Assembly: GCF_019748365.1 (NCBI RefSeq)
Contig: NZ_JAIEPN010000024.1
Coordinates: forward strand, 30,340 to 94,339
DNA: 64,000 nucleotides
Reading direction: 5' to 3'
Origin: Novosphingobium sp.
GTDB taxonomy: Bacteria; Pseudomonadota; Alphaproteobacteria; Sphingomonadales; Sphingomonadaceae
The position numbers were made by a program, and so were the translations under genes. Below the pieces are notes generated by a model. That model saw only the letters and a program-made list of their open reading frames with translations. It was not told where the DNA came from and made no database searches. Position 1 is the stretch's first letter; every line of letters begins with the position of its first letter. Of this stretch, positions 26,235 to 35,412 are shown in pieces.

Positions 26235-27593
26235 ATGCCCGCCGCAAGCCCCCAGCCCCACGCTCCCGATACCGCGCCGATCCCGATCAGCAACTTCACC
26301 AAGGAGCGCTACCTCACGCGCGCATGGATGGAGCGCGAGCGCGCGGGGCTGTGGGCGAAAACATGGCTGGTCGCCGGCGTGGCCGCCGATGTCGCCGCGC
26401 TGGGGCAGTATTTCACCTTCGATATCGGCGCGGAAAGCCTGCTCATCGTGCGTGGCATCGATGGCGTGCTGCGCGCGATGCACAACGCCTGCACCCATCG
26501 CGGCACGCGCCTTGTCACCGAACCGCACGGCATGCTGCGCAAGGTCGTCTGCCCCTATCACGCCTGGGCCTACGGGCTCGATGGCTCCCTGCAAGGCGTA
26601 CCCGGCGCGGCGCGCTTCTCCAACGGGGTGCCCAAGGACAAGCTCGCGCTGAAGGCGGTCGAGGTGGAGGAAACGCTCGGGCTGGTCTTCGTCCGCCTCG
26701 TGCCGGGCAGCCCCTCGCTCGCGGAATTTCTCGCGCCGATCCACGGCCTCATCGCCCCCTACCGGCTCGAGGCGATGACGGTCACGGGCGACCAGACCGT
26801 CTCTCACACCTGCAACTGGAAGGCGATCCTCGACAACTTCGCCGAGCTCTATCACGTCCCCTTCATCCACCCGCTGCACCGGCGCATGTTCGAATGCGCC
26901 AAAGCCCCGTTCGAGCTGTTCGATCACGGCCACACCGCGGTCTATGTCGAAGGGGGCACCACCGATTCCGGCTTCCCCGTGCCTGATGCGCCGACCGATC
27001 TTCTTGTCATGCAGCTCAAGGCCTTCGGGCTCGATCCGGCGCACTATGAGGGCCGCGTCGCAGCGATCCGCCCTGCCCTCCAACGCGCCAAGCGCGCCGC
27101 CGCCAAGGAACAGGGCCTCGCCTACGACGGCTTTTCGGATGCGCAGCTCAGCGATGTCTGGCAGTTCAATCTCTTTCCGAACGTAATCCTCTCGATCACC
27201 CCCGAAAGCGCTTGGCTCATGCGCTCGCGCCCCGATGCCGATGATCCGGCGAAGAGCCACTTCGACATGATCACCATGGTCCAGTTCCACGGCACCGAGG
27301 AAGACGCCGCCAAGGCCAAGGCAGAAGACGGCACCGAAGCCGGCACCCACTTCCGCCTCAACGGCCCCCGCCCGGCAGACTACCAGCGCCCGGCGCGCGA
27401 CAGCTTCACCCACGAAGACATCATCACCGGGCGCAAGACGATGACCGTCACCATCGACGAGGACATCTCACTCCTCGCCCGCGTCCAGCAAGGCATGGCC
27501 TCAAGCGGGTTCCAGTCCGTCTGGCTGAGCGACGAGGAAGCCCGCGTCCAACACTTCCACAATGCGCTGGATGCGTGTCTGGCGGAGGCGTGA
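26235..27593 (+). CDS. Rieske [2Fe-2S] aromatic ring-hydroxylating oxygenase, alpha subunit
   Basis: This 452-residue oxygenase component has an N-terminal Rieske domain with CTHRG (about 86-90) and CPYHAW (about 106-111), the CxH...CxxH cluster ligands. The C-terminal catalytic domain carries the mononuclear iron motif DNFAELYHVPFIHP at about 200-213. A third ligand (Asp) should lie near residue 370 but I did not fix it. No beta subunit, ferredoxin or reductase gene is adjacent, so it uses electron carriers encoded elsewhere. ATG 26235 follows a GGGAG ribosome-binding site. The substrate is unknown; alpha-only members demethylate or hydroxylate diverse aromatics and quaternary amines. Confidence 0.92.
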   Translation: MPAASPQPHAPDTAPIPISNFTKERYLTRAWMERERAGLWAKTWLVAGVAADVAALGQYFTFDIGAESLLIVRGIDGVLRAMHNACTHRGTRLVTEPHGMLRKVVCPYHAWAYGLDGSLQGVPGAARFSNGVPKDKLALKAVEVEETLGLVFVRLVPGSPSLAEFLAPIHGLIAPYRLEAMTVTGDQTVSHTCNWKAILDNFAELYHVPFIHPLHRRMFECAKAPFELFDHGHTAVYVEGGTTDSGFPVPDAPTDLLVMQLKAFGLDPAHYEGRVAAIRPALQRAKRAAAKEQGLAYDGFSDAQLSDVWQFNLFPNVILSITPESAWLMRSRPDADDPAKSHFDMITMVQFHGTEEDAAKAKAEDGTEAGTHFRLNGPRPADYQRPARDSFTHEDIITGRKTMTVTIDEDISLLARVQQGMASSGFQSVWLSDEEARVQHFHNALDACLAEA

Positions 27594-27615
27594 AAGCCTG
27601 GATCGATCCCCCCAC

Positions 27616-27651
27616 GCTCTGGATTGCTTCGCTACGCCTGCGGGTGACAAG
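27616..27651. repeat. half copy of the TTCGTCATTGCGAGCG palindrome
   Basis: CTCTGGATTGCTTCGCTACG followed by CCTGCGGGTGAC matches one arm of the palindromes at 6.4 and 17.9 kb. No partner arm is present, so this is a decayed or solo copy. It lies between the Rieske gene and the convergent cytochrome gene. Confidence 0.7.
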
Positions 27652-27709
27652 ACCACGGATCATGACTGGGATCCGGTCTCGCCAAAGTGAAACGCAGCTA
27701 TCGAGGCAC

Positions 27710-27741
27710 AAAAAAACGCCGCCCCCTTCCCGGGAGCGGCG
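27710..27741 (-). terminator. intrinsic terminator of the cytochrome c gene
   Basis: Read on the minus strand, a GC-rich stem (CGCCGC/GCGGCG outer pairs, 27736-27741 with 27717-27722, plus inner G-C pairs) is followed by seven T (A run at 27710-27716). It lies 28 bp after the cytochrome stop. Confidence 0.85.
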
Positions 27742-27769
27742 CTCTTTATTGCGCTGAACGCAGCGAGGC

Positions 27770-28285
27770 TTACTTGGTCGCGCTGGTCAGGTAGGCGATC
27801 ACGTCCGCACGGTCCTGGCCCTTGGGCAGGCCGGCGAAGGCCATCTTGGTGCCGGGGACGACGCGGGCCGGCTTTTCAAGGTACTGATAAAGCTTCTCGG
27901 GCGACCAGGTAATGCCGCTTTCCTTGTTCGCGCTCGAATAGGAGAAGCCGGCGATCTCACCCGCCTTGCGGCCGATGATGCCGTGGAGCGACGGCCCGAT
28001 GCGGTTCACGCCCGGATCGATCACGTGGCAGGTCTTGCACTGGGCGAAGACCTTCTCGCCGGCGGCGGCATCGCCCTTCATGTCGGCGAACTTGGTGCCG
28101 TCGAGCGTGGCGGTGTCATCAGCGGCGATCTTGTCAGCGGCCGGGGCAGCCGCATCAGCAGCAGCCGGCGCAGCCGCTGCAGGGGCTTCGGCAGCAGGCG
28201 CCGCCGCTTCTTCCTTCTTGCCGCCGCAAGCTGCCAGGGCGGCAGACAGGGCGATCAGACCGAGGTATCCTCTCAAATTGCTCAT
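27770..28285 (-). CDS. class I cytochrome c lipoprotein
   Basis: The 171-residue protein has a lipoprotein signal (MSNLRGYLGLIALSAALAAC with LAAC lipobox), then an Ala/Pro/Glu-rich linker (about 22-58). The cytochrome c domain follows: heme attachment CKTCH (about 84-88) and axial Met in VPGTKMAFAG, as in class I cytochrome c552/c550. It would be anchored to the outer face of a membrane and pass electrons between the bc1 complex and an oxidase. ATG 28283-28285 has GAAGGAG upstream; a longer frame to 28405 is unlikely. A terminator follows. It diverges from the membrane protein at 28.55 kb. Confidence 0.93.
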   Translation of the reverse strand: MSNLRGYLGLIALSAALAACGGKKEEAAAPAAEAPAAAAPAAADAAAPAADKIAADDTATLDGTKFADMKGDAAAGEKVFAQCKTCHVIDPGVNRIGPSLHGIIGRKAGEIAGFSYSSANKESGITWSPEKLYQYLEKPARVVPGTKMAFAGLPKGQDRADVIAYLTSATK

Positions 28286-28551
28286 GGCCACTCCTTCACG
28301 AAAACTGGGGCAGTTGCAAAACTGCCAAACGATTATGACGAAAATCTCAGACCGGCAACCGCCAAACGCGGCGCGAAATGCTTGGACCGACTTCCTTACA
28401 CACATTTAATGTTCACCCGGAACATCTTGCCGACAATTGTCCTCAAGGGCATGTCGCGCTGGCCTGTGCGATCTGCCATCGCGCCGCACTTTTGCGCGGG
28501 TTTGCCTGCGCCTTTGACAGCAGCGCAAGAGCGACCGTAAAGGCGGAGGGG

Positions 28552-30108
28552 ATGAGGGTCTGGCCGTTCTCGGTACTGGTTGAAACGCGCTCCGCAGCAG
28601 CGCGCGACAAGCCATTGGCCGAGCTGGCGCTGATCGTCCTGCTGAGCGCGCTGGCCGCGCTTCCCGCGATATGCGCACCGGTGCTGCCGCTGGTCGATCT
28701 GGGCGGGCACATTGCGCGCTATGCCGTGCAGCTCGATGCGGGACGGTCCGAAGTCCTGCGCAACTGGTACAGCTTCGAGTGGGGTCTGCTGCCCAACCTT
28801 GGCGTCGATCTGCTGGTGCAACTGCTGGCGCCGGTGATGGGGCTCGAGCCGGCGGTGCACCTCATCGTGGGGTCGATTCCGCCGCTCATGGTTTCGGGCA
28901 CGCTGCTGCTTTCGCGCGCGGCGCACGGGCGGATCGCGGTGAATGCGCTCTATGCGCTGCCGCTGGCGATCTCGCTGCCCTATCTCTACGGCTTCGTGAA
29001 CTTTGCGCTGGCAATCGCGCTTGCCCTCCATGCTATGGCGCTTTGGATTGCGCTCGAGCACCGGCCAGTGCAGCGCACGGTGCTGTTCGTGCCGATCGGG
29101 TTCCTGCTCTGGCTGTGCCACCTCGTCGGCTGGGCCGTGTTCTGTGTCGTTGCCGGGGTGACAACGCTGGAAGCCGGGCTGCGCAGCGGCAAGGGGCTGG
29201 TGCGCACGGTGATCGCCACGGGTTTGATGATGGCACCGCTGCTGCTCGGCCCGATCATCGGCGCGCTGCTCGGCAAGGCGGGCGGAGAGCCCGTTCCCCT
29301 GTTCGAGATCACCAATTCGCCCTCCAAGAAGATCCAGTGGGTGATGATGGCGCTGACCGACAACTGGCCCGGCTGGGATGCAGCCGGGGTCTGTGTCATC
29401 CTGTTCGTGATCTATCTCGGCCTGCGGACCCCGGCCTTTGTCAGGCACCGCGGGCTGCTGCTCGCTGCGCTGGTCATGCTGGCGCTCTACCTGCTGATGC
29501 CGGACACGATCATGGGCTCGCGCTATGCCGATATGCGCCTGACGCCGGTCATTCTGGCGCTGCTCGTGCTGGCTGCGGCCCCTGCCCCCGATGCGGGCAA
29601 GCGCGTCACGGGGTGGTTGCTGGTAGGCGCCGCCGTGTTCGGGCTGATACGGCTTTCGGGCAATACGATCAGCATGGCGGCATCAGGGCGACAGTTTGCC
29701 GAAACTTTGACGGCGATCGAGGCCGCGCCGCGCGGGGTCAATCTCGTCTCGCTGTTCATGGATGAATGCGAGAAGTGGAACCTCGACCGGCGGCGGCACA
29801 TCATGGGCTATGGCCTTGTGCGACGCCACTTGTTCGACAACGGGCAATGGCAGCTGCCGAGCGGACAGTTGATCAGCATCCACAACCGGCGCCTCGCCCC
29901 GTTCGACCGCGATCCTTCGACGATTACATTCATCAAGCCCTGCGGCGATCTGCCCGCACTTCCCGAAGTGGTCGCCGCAATCCCGCGCGCGGCGCGCTAC
30001 CTCTGGGTGATCCGCACCGATCCCGCGCGGCGGCTGCCCGGCTGGGAACCGCTGCGCCAGACGGCGGACAGCGTGCTCTACCGCCGCTTGCCAACTCAAT
30101 CGAATTGA
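28552..30108 (+). CDS. polytopic membrane protein of unknown function
   Basis: The 518-residue protein has about ten predicted transmembrane helices (ALIVLLSALAALPAICAPVL at about 24-43 is the first). A large non-membrane C-terminal part of about 120 residues follows. After helix 1 comes PLVDLGGHIARYA, then a luminal-looking FEWGLLPNLGVDLL stretch. The overall plan, first loop with acidic and aromatic residues and a soluble tail, resembles GT-C glycosyltransferase-like membrane proteins, but no diagnostic motif is clear and I do not name a function. ATG 28552 has GGAGGGG right before it. The stop lies in TCAATCGAATTGA, 38 bp before the sulfhydrylase gene, so the two may be cotranscribed. Confidence 0.75.
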   Translation: MRVWPFSVLVETRSAAARDKPLAELALIVLLSALAALPAICAPVLPLVDLGGHIARYAVQLDAGRSEVLRNWYSFEWGLLPNLGVDLLVQLLAPVMGLEPAVHLIVGSIPPLMVSGTLLLSRAAHGRIAVNALYALPLAISLPYLYGFVNFALAIALALHAMALWIALEHRPVQRTVLFVPIGFLLWLCHLVGWAVFCVVAGVTTLEAGLRSGKGLVRTVIATGLMMAPLLLGPIIGALLGKAGGEPVPLFEITNSPSKKIQWVMMALTDNWPGWDAAGVCVILFVIYLGLRTPAFVRHRGLLLAALVMLALYLLMPDTIMGSRYADMRLTPVILALLVLAAAPAPDAGKRVTGWLLVGAAVFGLIRLSGNTISMAASGRQFAETLTAIEAAPRGVNLVSLFMDECEKWNLDRRRHIMGYGLVRRHLFDNGQWQLPSGQLISIHNRRLAPFDRDPSTITFIKPCGDLPALPEVVAAIPRAARYLWVIRTDPARRLPGWEPLRQTADSVLYRRLPTQSN

Positions 30109-30146
30109 TAGACTATAACCACAAACGTCAGAGCAGGATGCCACCG

Positions 30147-31442
30147 ATGACCGACCTGAGCAAAGCCAAGCCCGAGACCCTTGCCCTTCACGCCGGCTGG
30201 CGGGCGGACCCTTCGACCGGTTCGGTCGCGGTGCCGATCCACCAGACGACCTCGTACCAGTTCCATTCGACCGAGCACGCTGCGAACCTCTTCGCGCTCA
30301 AGGAACTGGGCAACATCTACACCCGCCTGATGAACCCGACGACCGACGTGCTCGAGCAGCGCATGGCGGCGATCGAAGGCGGCGTGGCGGCGCTGGCGGT
30401 TTCCTCAGGCCAGTCGGCAACGACGCTGGCGATCCTCAACCTTGCCAAGGCGGGCGACAACATCGTCGCCTCGACCAACCTTTACGGCGGGACCTGGAAC
30501 CTGCTGGCCAACACGCTGCGCGATCTCGGCATCGAGACGCGGTTTGTCGATCCGGCGGACGTCGAGGGCTTCCGCCGCGCGACTGACGACAAGACCCGCG
30601 CCTACTATGCGGAATCGCTGCCCAATCCGAAGCTGGAGGTGTTCCCCATCGCCGAAGTCGCCGCGATCGGGCGCGAATACGGCATCCCGCTGATCATGGA
30701 CAACACGGCGGCCCCGCTGCTGATCAAGCCGTTCGAGCATGGCGCGGCGGTGGTGGTCTATTCGGCGACCAAGTACATCGGCGGGCACGGCACTTCGATC
30801 GGCGGCCTGATCATCGACGGCGGCAATTTCGACTGGGAAGCCTTCCCCGAGCGCCAGCCGCACCTCAATACGCCGGATGCGAGCTACCACGGCGCCGTCT
30901 GGGCGCGCGACATCAAGCCGCTGGGGCCGATTGCCTATATCATCCGTGCGCGGGTGGTGCTGCTGCGTGATCTGGGCAATGCGCTCTCGCCGATGAGCGC
31001 GTTCCAGCTGATCCAGGGGCTGGAGACGATGCCGCTGCGCATCGAGCGCCACTGCGAGAACGCGGTAAAGGTGGCGGCGTTCCTTGCGGCGCACCCCAAG
31101 GTCGCCTCGGTGATCCACCCCTCGGTGGCGACGGGCCGGGCGGCGGACCTTGCCGCCAAGTACCTCACGCGCGGTCAGGGTGGGCTCGTCGGTTTCGAGC
31201 TGAAGGACGGAGCTGAGGCCGGGAAGCGCTTCATCGATGCGCTGCAGCTGTTCTACCACGTGGCGAACATCGGCGACGCGCGCAGCCTTGCGATCCATCC
31301 CGCCTCGACCACGCACTCGCAGCTTACGGCCGACGAGCAGGCGGCCACCGGCGTTTCACCGGGCTATGTGCGGCTTTCGATCGGCATCGAGCATATCGAT
31401 GATATCCTCGCGGATCTGGGTGCGGCGCTGGACGCGGCGTAG
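30147..31442 (+). CDS. O-acetyl/O-succinylhomoserine sulfhydrylase (PLP enzyme)
   Basis: The 431-residue Cys/Met-metabolism enzyme uses pyridoxal phosphate to make homocysteine from acylated homoserine and sulfide. Visible features are the N-terminal ETLALHAGWRADPSTGSVAVP, YTRLMNPTTDVLEQRMAAIE, the PLP-lysine region VVVYSATKYIGGHGTSIGG (Lys about 210), and the C-terminal HPASTTHSQL. These fit MetY-type enzymes. ATG 30147 is preferred by spacing from an AGGA; ATG 30138 is possible and adds three residues. A short palindrome, TCAATCGAATTGA (30096-30108), lies just upstream and could be regulatory. Confidence 0.93.
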   Translation: MTDLSKAKPETLALHAGWRADPSTGSVAVPIHQTTSYQFHSTEHAANLFALKELGNIYTRLMNPTTDVLEQRMAAIEGGVAALAVSSGQSATTLAILNLAKAGDNIVASTNLYGGTWNLLANTLRDLGIETRFVDPADVEGFRRATDDKTRAYYAESLPNPKLEVFPIAEVAAIGREYGIPLIMDNTAAPLLIKPFEHGAAVVVYSATKYIGGHGTSIGGLIIDGGNFDWEAFPERQPHLNTPDASYHGAVWARDIKPLGPIAYIIRARVVLLRDLGNALSPMSAFQLIQGLETMPLRIERHCENAVKVAAFLAAHPKVASVIHPSVATGRAADLAAKYLTRGQGGLVGFELKDGAEAGKRFIDALQLFYHVANIGDARSLAIHPASTTHSQLTADEQAATGVSPGYVRLSIGIEHIDDILADLGAALDAA

Positions 31443-31460
31443 AAAACGCTGGCGGTCGGC

Positions 31461-33167
31461 CTAATAGCCGACCGCCATGCCGTCCTTGCGGTGGTCTGAC
31501 CCCGCGCGGTAGGCGCCGGTCCTCGGGTCGATCATGATGCCCTGATAGCCGCCCATTTCCGAACCGTCGGTGCGCAGGACCTGGTGCCCACGCCCGGCAA
31601 GATCGGCGCCGACGAGATCGGCTAGCCCGCTTTCGAGACGCAGCACATTGGTCTGCTGATTGTGGTTGAAACGCGCGGCGTCGCTGGCGCTCTGGACGTT
31701 GGCACCGAAGGCGAGGAGGTTGGTAAGAACCTGCGCCTGCCCCTGCGCCTGCTGTCCGCCCTGCATGACGCCAAAGGAATAGAAGGGCTTGCCGTCCTTC
31801 GTCACGAAGCCGGGAATGATCGTGTAGAACGGGCGCTTGCCGGGCGCGATGGCGTTGGGGCTCTTGGGATCGAGCGAGAAGGCATTGCCCCGGTTGCTGA
31901 GCGTGAAGCCATAGCCCGGCACCGTCACCCCCGAGCCGAAGAAATCGTAGACCGAATAGATCAGCGAGACGACATTCCCGTCCTTGTCGGCCGTGGTGAT
32001 ATAGGCCGTGCCGCCAAGCGCGGGGGCATCGGGGCCAATGGCCGCGGCTTTCTTCATGTCGATCCGGCCGCACTGCTCGGCGGCGTAGTCCTTGGAGATC
32101 AGCCGCGCGACAGGGATGGCCGAGTAATCGGGATCGCCGTTGAAGCGCTTGAGGTCGGCGTAGGCGAGCTTCTTGGCCTCGACCATCAGGTGCCAGTAGT
32201 CGGCAGAGCGCGGACCGAGCTTTGCGGGATCCAGCCCCAGCCTTGCCGGGCAGACTTCGAGCATGTTCATGATCTGAAGCACGGCGAAGCCTTGCGTGCT
32301 CGGGGGCATTTGGTGGATCGTGTAGCCGCGATAGGTGGTGCTGATCGGCTCGACCCAGCGGGCGTGGATCATATCGAAGTCCCGATATGAAAAACCGCCG
32401 CCAAGACTTTGGGATTTTGCGACAATCGCTTCCGCAATCGGCCCCTTGTAGAACGCATCGCGCCCACCGCTGGCGATCAGGCGGAAGGCCTTGGCGAGAT
32501 CGGGGTTGCGGAAAATATCCCCCCAGCCGAGCGACTTGCCGCCGGGCATATAGGTCTTGGCCGAATCCGGATCCTTGGCAAGCAGTCTGGCGCTTTCCTG
32601 CCATTCGCCGCCGATCCGTTCGGTGAGCGGGAAGCCCTGTTCGGCAATCCGGATGGCGGGCTGGAGTGCGGGGCCAAGGCCGAGCTTGCCATAACGGCCG
32701 AGCAATACTGACCAGCCATCGACCGCGCCGGGGACAAGCGCGGCGTGGATGCCTTCCTCGGGCATCGCCGCGCCGAACATCTGACGGTACCGTTCGAGGC
32801 TGGCGCCGCTGGGGGCGCGGCCGGCAGCATCAAGCGCGACGAGGCGCTTTTCCTTGGCGACCCAGGCGATGACGAACATGTCGCCGCCAATGCCGGTCGC
32901 TTCGGGCTCCACCACGTTGATCGCGGCGGCAGTGGCAATGGCAGCATCGAAGGCATTGCCGCCGGCATGGAGCACTTCCAATCCGGCTTCGGCGGCAAGC
33001 GGCTGGCTGGTGGCGACCATGCCGTTCAGCGCCATGACTTCGGAGCGGCTTTGCGGGGTCCAGCCCCCGGCCCGGTCGCCGCGTACGGCGTCAAAGGGCG
33101 CGGAATCGGCGGCAAGGGCCGGTGCGGCGAGGACGGCGAGTGCGGTGGCGGCAATGAGGCGGCGCAT
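31461..33167 (-). CDS. ggt: gamma-glutamyltransferase family protein
   Basis: The 568-residue Ntn-hydrolase precursor has a signal peptide (MRRLIAATALAVLAAPALAA). It transfers or hydrolyses gamma-glutamyl groups, normally in the periplasm, after autocleavage into two chains. The N-terminal chain shows MVATSQPLAAEAGLEVLHAGGNAFDAAIATA. At the cleavage site the sequence is LGGTAYITTADKDGNVVSLI, where most relatives have a T-T-H motif; the nucleophile would be the Thr of GGTAY. The late PFYSFGVMQGGQQAQGQAQV matches the MGGQMQPQGHLQ region. The start ATG (33165-33167) overlaps the stop of the thioesterase gene (ATGA), so they form an operon with the amidohydrolase. Confidence 0.88.
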   Translation of the reverse strand: MRRLIAATALAVLAAPALAADSAPFDAVRGDRAGGWTPQSRSEVMALNGMVATSQPLAAEAGLEVLHAGGNAFDAAIATAAAINVVEPEATGIGGDMFVIAWVAKEKRLVALDAAGRAPSGASLERYRQMFGAAMPEEGIHAALVPGAVDGWSVLLGRYGKLGLGPALQPAIRIAEQGFPLTERIGGEWQESARLLAKDPDSAKTYMPGGKSLGWGDIFRNPDLAKAFRLIASGGRDAFYKGPIAEAIVAKSQSLGGGFSYRDFDMIHARWVEPISTTYRGYTIHQMPPSTQGFAVLQIMNMLEVCPARLGLDPAKLGPRSADYWHLMVEAKKLAYADLKRFNGDPDYSAIPVARLISKDYAAEQCGRIDMKKAAAIGPDAPALGGTAYITTADKDGNVVSLIYSVYDFFGSGVTVPGYGFTLSNRGNAFSLDPKSPNAIAPGKRPFYTIIPGFVTKDGKPFYSFGVMQGGQQAQGQAQVLTNLLAFGANVQSASDAARFNHNQQTNVLRLESGLADLVGADLAGRGHQVLRTDGSEMGGYQGIMIDPRTGAYRAGSDHRKDGMAVGY

Positions 33168-33592
33168 CAGGCTTTCTTCCAATCGTGCGAGAGCAGCTTC
33201 ACCGTGACCTTGCCGGTAGCAACGACAACGCCGCCCGCATCGAGTATCGGGAATTCCGCGAGGTAGCCCGCACTTCCCTTGCGTTCGAGATCGGCGAGCA
33301 GACCTTCGAGTGCGGGTTCATCAAGGGCGAATTCGGCGAAGACATCGGTTGCAGCCATTTTGTGAAAAGCGACCGATATGTCCTTGATGATCGGGTAGAA
33401 CCGCGCGGTATCTAGGATCGAGATGCCGGGTATCGCGGCAGTCGCTTCAGCCAGCACGGTGAAGGCGCCCATGTACATCACGCCAACGTGGTTCTCGTTG
33501 CCGGCGAGCGGCATGCGGTAGCGTGCTGTCCCTCGCCCGCCTTCTAGGAGCTCGAGGCCGGTGCGTTCAACGAACTCGACGCGGTAGGTCAT
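33167..33592 (-). CDS. hot-dog fold acyl-CoA thioesterase-like protein (DUF4442/PaaI-like)
   Basis: The 141-residue protein has the length and layout of a hot-dog thioesterase. It resembles YiiD/DUF4442 proteins: a MPLAGNENHVGVMYMGAFTVLAEA block (about 27-50), FYPIIKDISVAFHK, and a C-terminal beta strand GKVTVKLL. NHVGVMYMGAF takes the place of the HGG/AL helix motif of PaaI enzymes. It lies between the amidohydrolase and ggt, with its stop overlapping the ggt start. A role in hydrolysing small acyl-CoA is inferred from fold only. Confidence 0.8.
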   Translation of the reverse strand: MTYRVEFVERTGLELLEGGRGTARYRMPLAGNENHVGVMYMGAFTVLAEATAAIPGISILDTARFYPIIKDISVAFHKMAATDVFAEFALDEPALEGLLADLERKGSAGYLAEFPILDAGGVVVATGKVTVKLLSHDWKKA

Positions 33593-33603
33593 GTGCGGGG
33601 TCC

Positions 33604-35343
33604 TTACGCCTTGTACTTCACATCGCCGCCGACGAGGGTTTGCTGCACCCGGATATCCTTGATCCTTTCGGGATCGATCGCAGCGGGATCGCCATCCAGG
33701 ATCACCATATCGGCCAGCTTGCCGGGGCTGAGCGTGCCTTTGAGGTCGTCCTCGAACGAGGCATGGGCGCCGTTGGTGGAGAGCACTTTCAGGCCCTCCA
33801 TCACGGTGATCTTCTGGCTGGCGCCCCAGACCTCGCCGTTCCAGCCCTTGCGCGTTACCATCCCCTGCAGGCCCATCAGCGGCGCGAAGGGGCCGGGCGG
33901 GAAATCGGAACCGGCGCAGACGGGGACGCCCGCATCGATCATCATGCGGTAGGCCATCATGTGTTCCATCATCTCCGCGCCGTAGAAATGGAACTTGTCG
34001 GCATTGTAGTAGGCATAGCTGGTGAAGAGCGCCGGGACCGCGCCAAGCGCCTTGATCCGCGCGACAAGTTCGGGCGAGACATTGGTGCAGTGGGTGATCT
34101 TGGGGCGGCGATCGGCCGGGCCGAGGAGCTTCATCCCGCGTTCGTAGGCGGTGAGCACCATGCCGATGGCGACATCGCCGTTGGCGTGGAAATTGGGTTG
34201 GATGCCGGCGCGCATCTGCTTTTCGACAAGGGCATCGAGGCCCTCCTGCGTCTGCATGATGTTGCCGTAATAGGGCGGCGTGCGGCCGGGATAGGGCGTG
34301 GCGCGCGACATCGTGCGTTCGGAGAAAGAGCCATCGGAGAACTGCTCGGCGGTAGCGCCGAAGCGGATCCACTCGTCGCCAAAGCCGGTGCGAATACCGT
34401 TGGCGATCATGGCATCGAGCATGGCGCCAGATGTTTCGTAGGTCACGCGGTGGAGCAGACGCCCCTCGCGGCGGATCTGCTGGATCGCGGCGAAATCGTC
34501 GGCAAGGCCGGTGCTGGCAGCGACAAGGCCCGGCGCGGTGTGGCACACGCTGGTGAGGCCGTAGCGGACGAACTCCTGGCTGATCTTGGCCTGCCCGGCA
34601 ATGGCGCGGGCGCGCAGCTGTTCGGGGGTGAGATCGGGTTCCTTCGCAGCATCGCGCACGAAATTGAGCGCGGCATCGGTGACGCGTCCGGTGAGATTGC
34701 CGTTCGCATCGCGGTCGTAGGTGCCGCCAAAGGGATTGGGCGTATCGCGGGTGATCCCGGCGTTCTTCAGCGCATAGCCATTGACCACGCCGGTATGGCC
34801 GCCGCGGTGGGTGACGATGACCGGGTGCGTGGTCGAGACCCGGTCAAGATCGGCCATGACCAGCGGGCGGCCATCCTTGATCTTGGTATCATCGTAGAAC
34901 TCGCCGCGCACGAGGCGGCCGGGCGGGGTCTGCAGCGCACGCTCGCGCAGCAGCGTGACGATGCGGTCGATGGTGAAGAACTCGACTTCGAACGGATTGC
35001 CGACCAGCACATCGCCGAGGAGGCTTTCACCCACCGCATGGAGGTGCGCATCGTTGAAGCCGGGAACAATCGCCTGCCCTGCGAGATCAATCACTTCGGT
35101 GCGGGAAGTAGCAAGCGACTTGAGCTCGGCCCAGGAGCCGACGCCGACAATGCGGCTGCCCGCGATGGCGATGGCATCGGCAGACGGGATCGCCGGATCG
35201 AGCGTATGGATGCGCGCGTTCCTATAGATGCGTGTGGGGGCGGGATCGAGCACGGCCGCCATGGCGCGGGGGCTGAGGCTGGCGAAGGTGAGCGCGCCGC
35301 CTGGACCGATGAAACCGCGCCGCGTGATTGCCAGTGATGCCAT
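33604..35343 (-). CDS. Tat-exported metal-dependent amidohydrolase, YtcJ-like
   Basis: The 579-residue amidohydrolase-superfamily protein starts with a twin-arginine signal (ITRRGFIGPGGALTF), so it is probably folded with metal before export. Metal ligand motifs are GFNDAHLHAVGE (about 80-91), FHANGDVAIGM, ITHCTNVSPEL and CAGSDFPPG. These match amidohydrolase family 3 (YtcJ); substrates are unknown N-acyl or amide compounds. It is the first gene of a three-gene operon (12 bp to the thioesterase, which overlaps ggt). A second YtcJ-like gene lies at 41.3 kb. ATG 35341-35343 is the start. Confidence 0.9.
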   Translation of the reverse strand: MASLAITRRGFIGPGGALTFASLSPRAMAAVLDPAPTRIYRNARIHTLDPAIPSADAIAIAGSRIVGVGSWAELKSLATSRTEVIDLAGQAIVPGFNDAHLHAVGESLLGDVLVGNPFEVEFFTIDRIVTLLRERALQTPPGRLVRGEFYDDTKIKDGRPLVMADLDRVSTTHPVIVTHRGGHTGVVNGYALKNAGITRDTPNPFGGTYDRDANGNLTGRVTDAALNFVRDAAKEPDLTPEQLRARAIAGQAKISQEFVRYGLTSVCHTAPGLVAASTGLADDFAAIQQIRREGRLLHRVTYETSGAMLDAMIANGIRTGFGDEWIRFGATAEQFSDGSFSERTMSRATPYPGRTPPYYGNIMQTQEGLDALVEKQMRAGIQPNFHANGDVAIGMVLTAYERGMKLLGPADRRPKITHCTNVSPELVARIKALGAVPALFTSYAYYNADKFHFYGAEMMEHMMAYRMMIDAGVPVCAGSDFPPGPFAPLMGLQGMVTRKGWNGEVWGASQKITVMEGLKVLSTNGAHASFEDDLKGTLSPGKLADMVILDGDPAAIDPERIKDIRVQQTLVGGDVKYKA

Positions 35344-35412
35344 GGCCCTGCCCTCCCCGATATGCCTCGCGCATGGTGCGGGCTTGGGGCGAGGCTGGCA
35401 AGAGGTCTCAGC

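Noticed and set aside
30096..30146. SAM riboswitch before the homoserine sulfhydrylase gene
   Set aside because: Only about 38 bases separate it from the upstream stop codon, too little for a SAM-I or SAM-II aptamer. Only a 13-base palindrome is visible.
33593..34546. N-terminal extension that would fuse the thioesterase to upstream sequence
   Set aside because: The extension overlaps the amidohydrolase out of frame and has shadow-like composition. The natural start is at 33592.
33523..35337. Plus-strand frame of 604 codons opposite the Tat amidohydrolase
   Set aside because: The minus strand shows a Tat signal and all metal motifs. The plus frame is a shadow.
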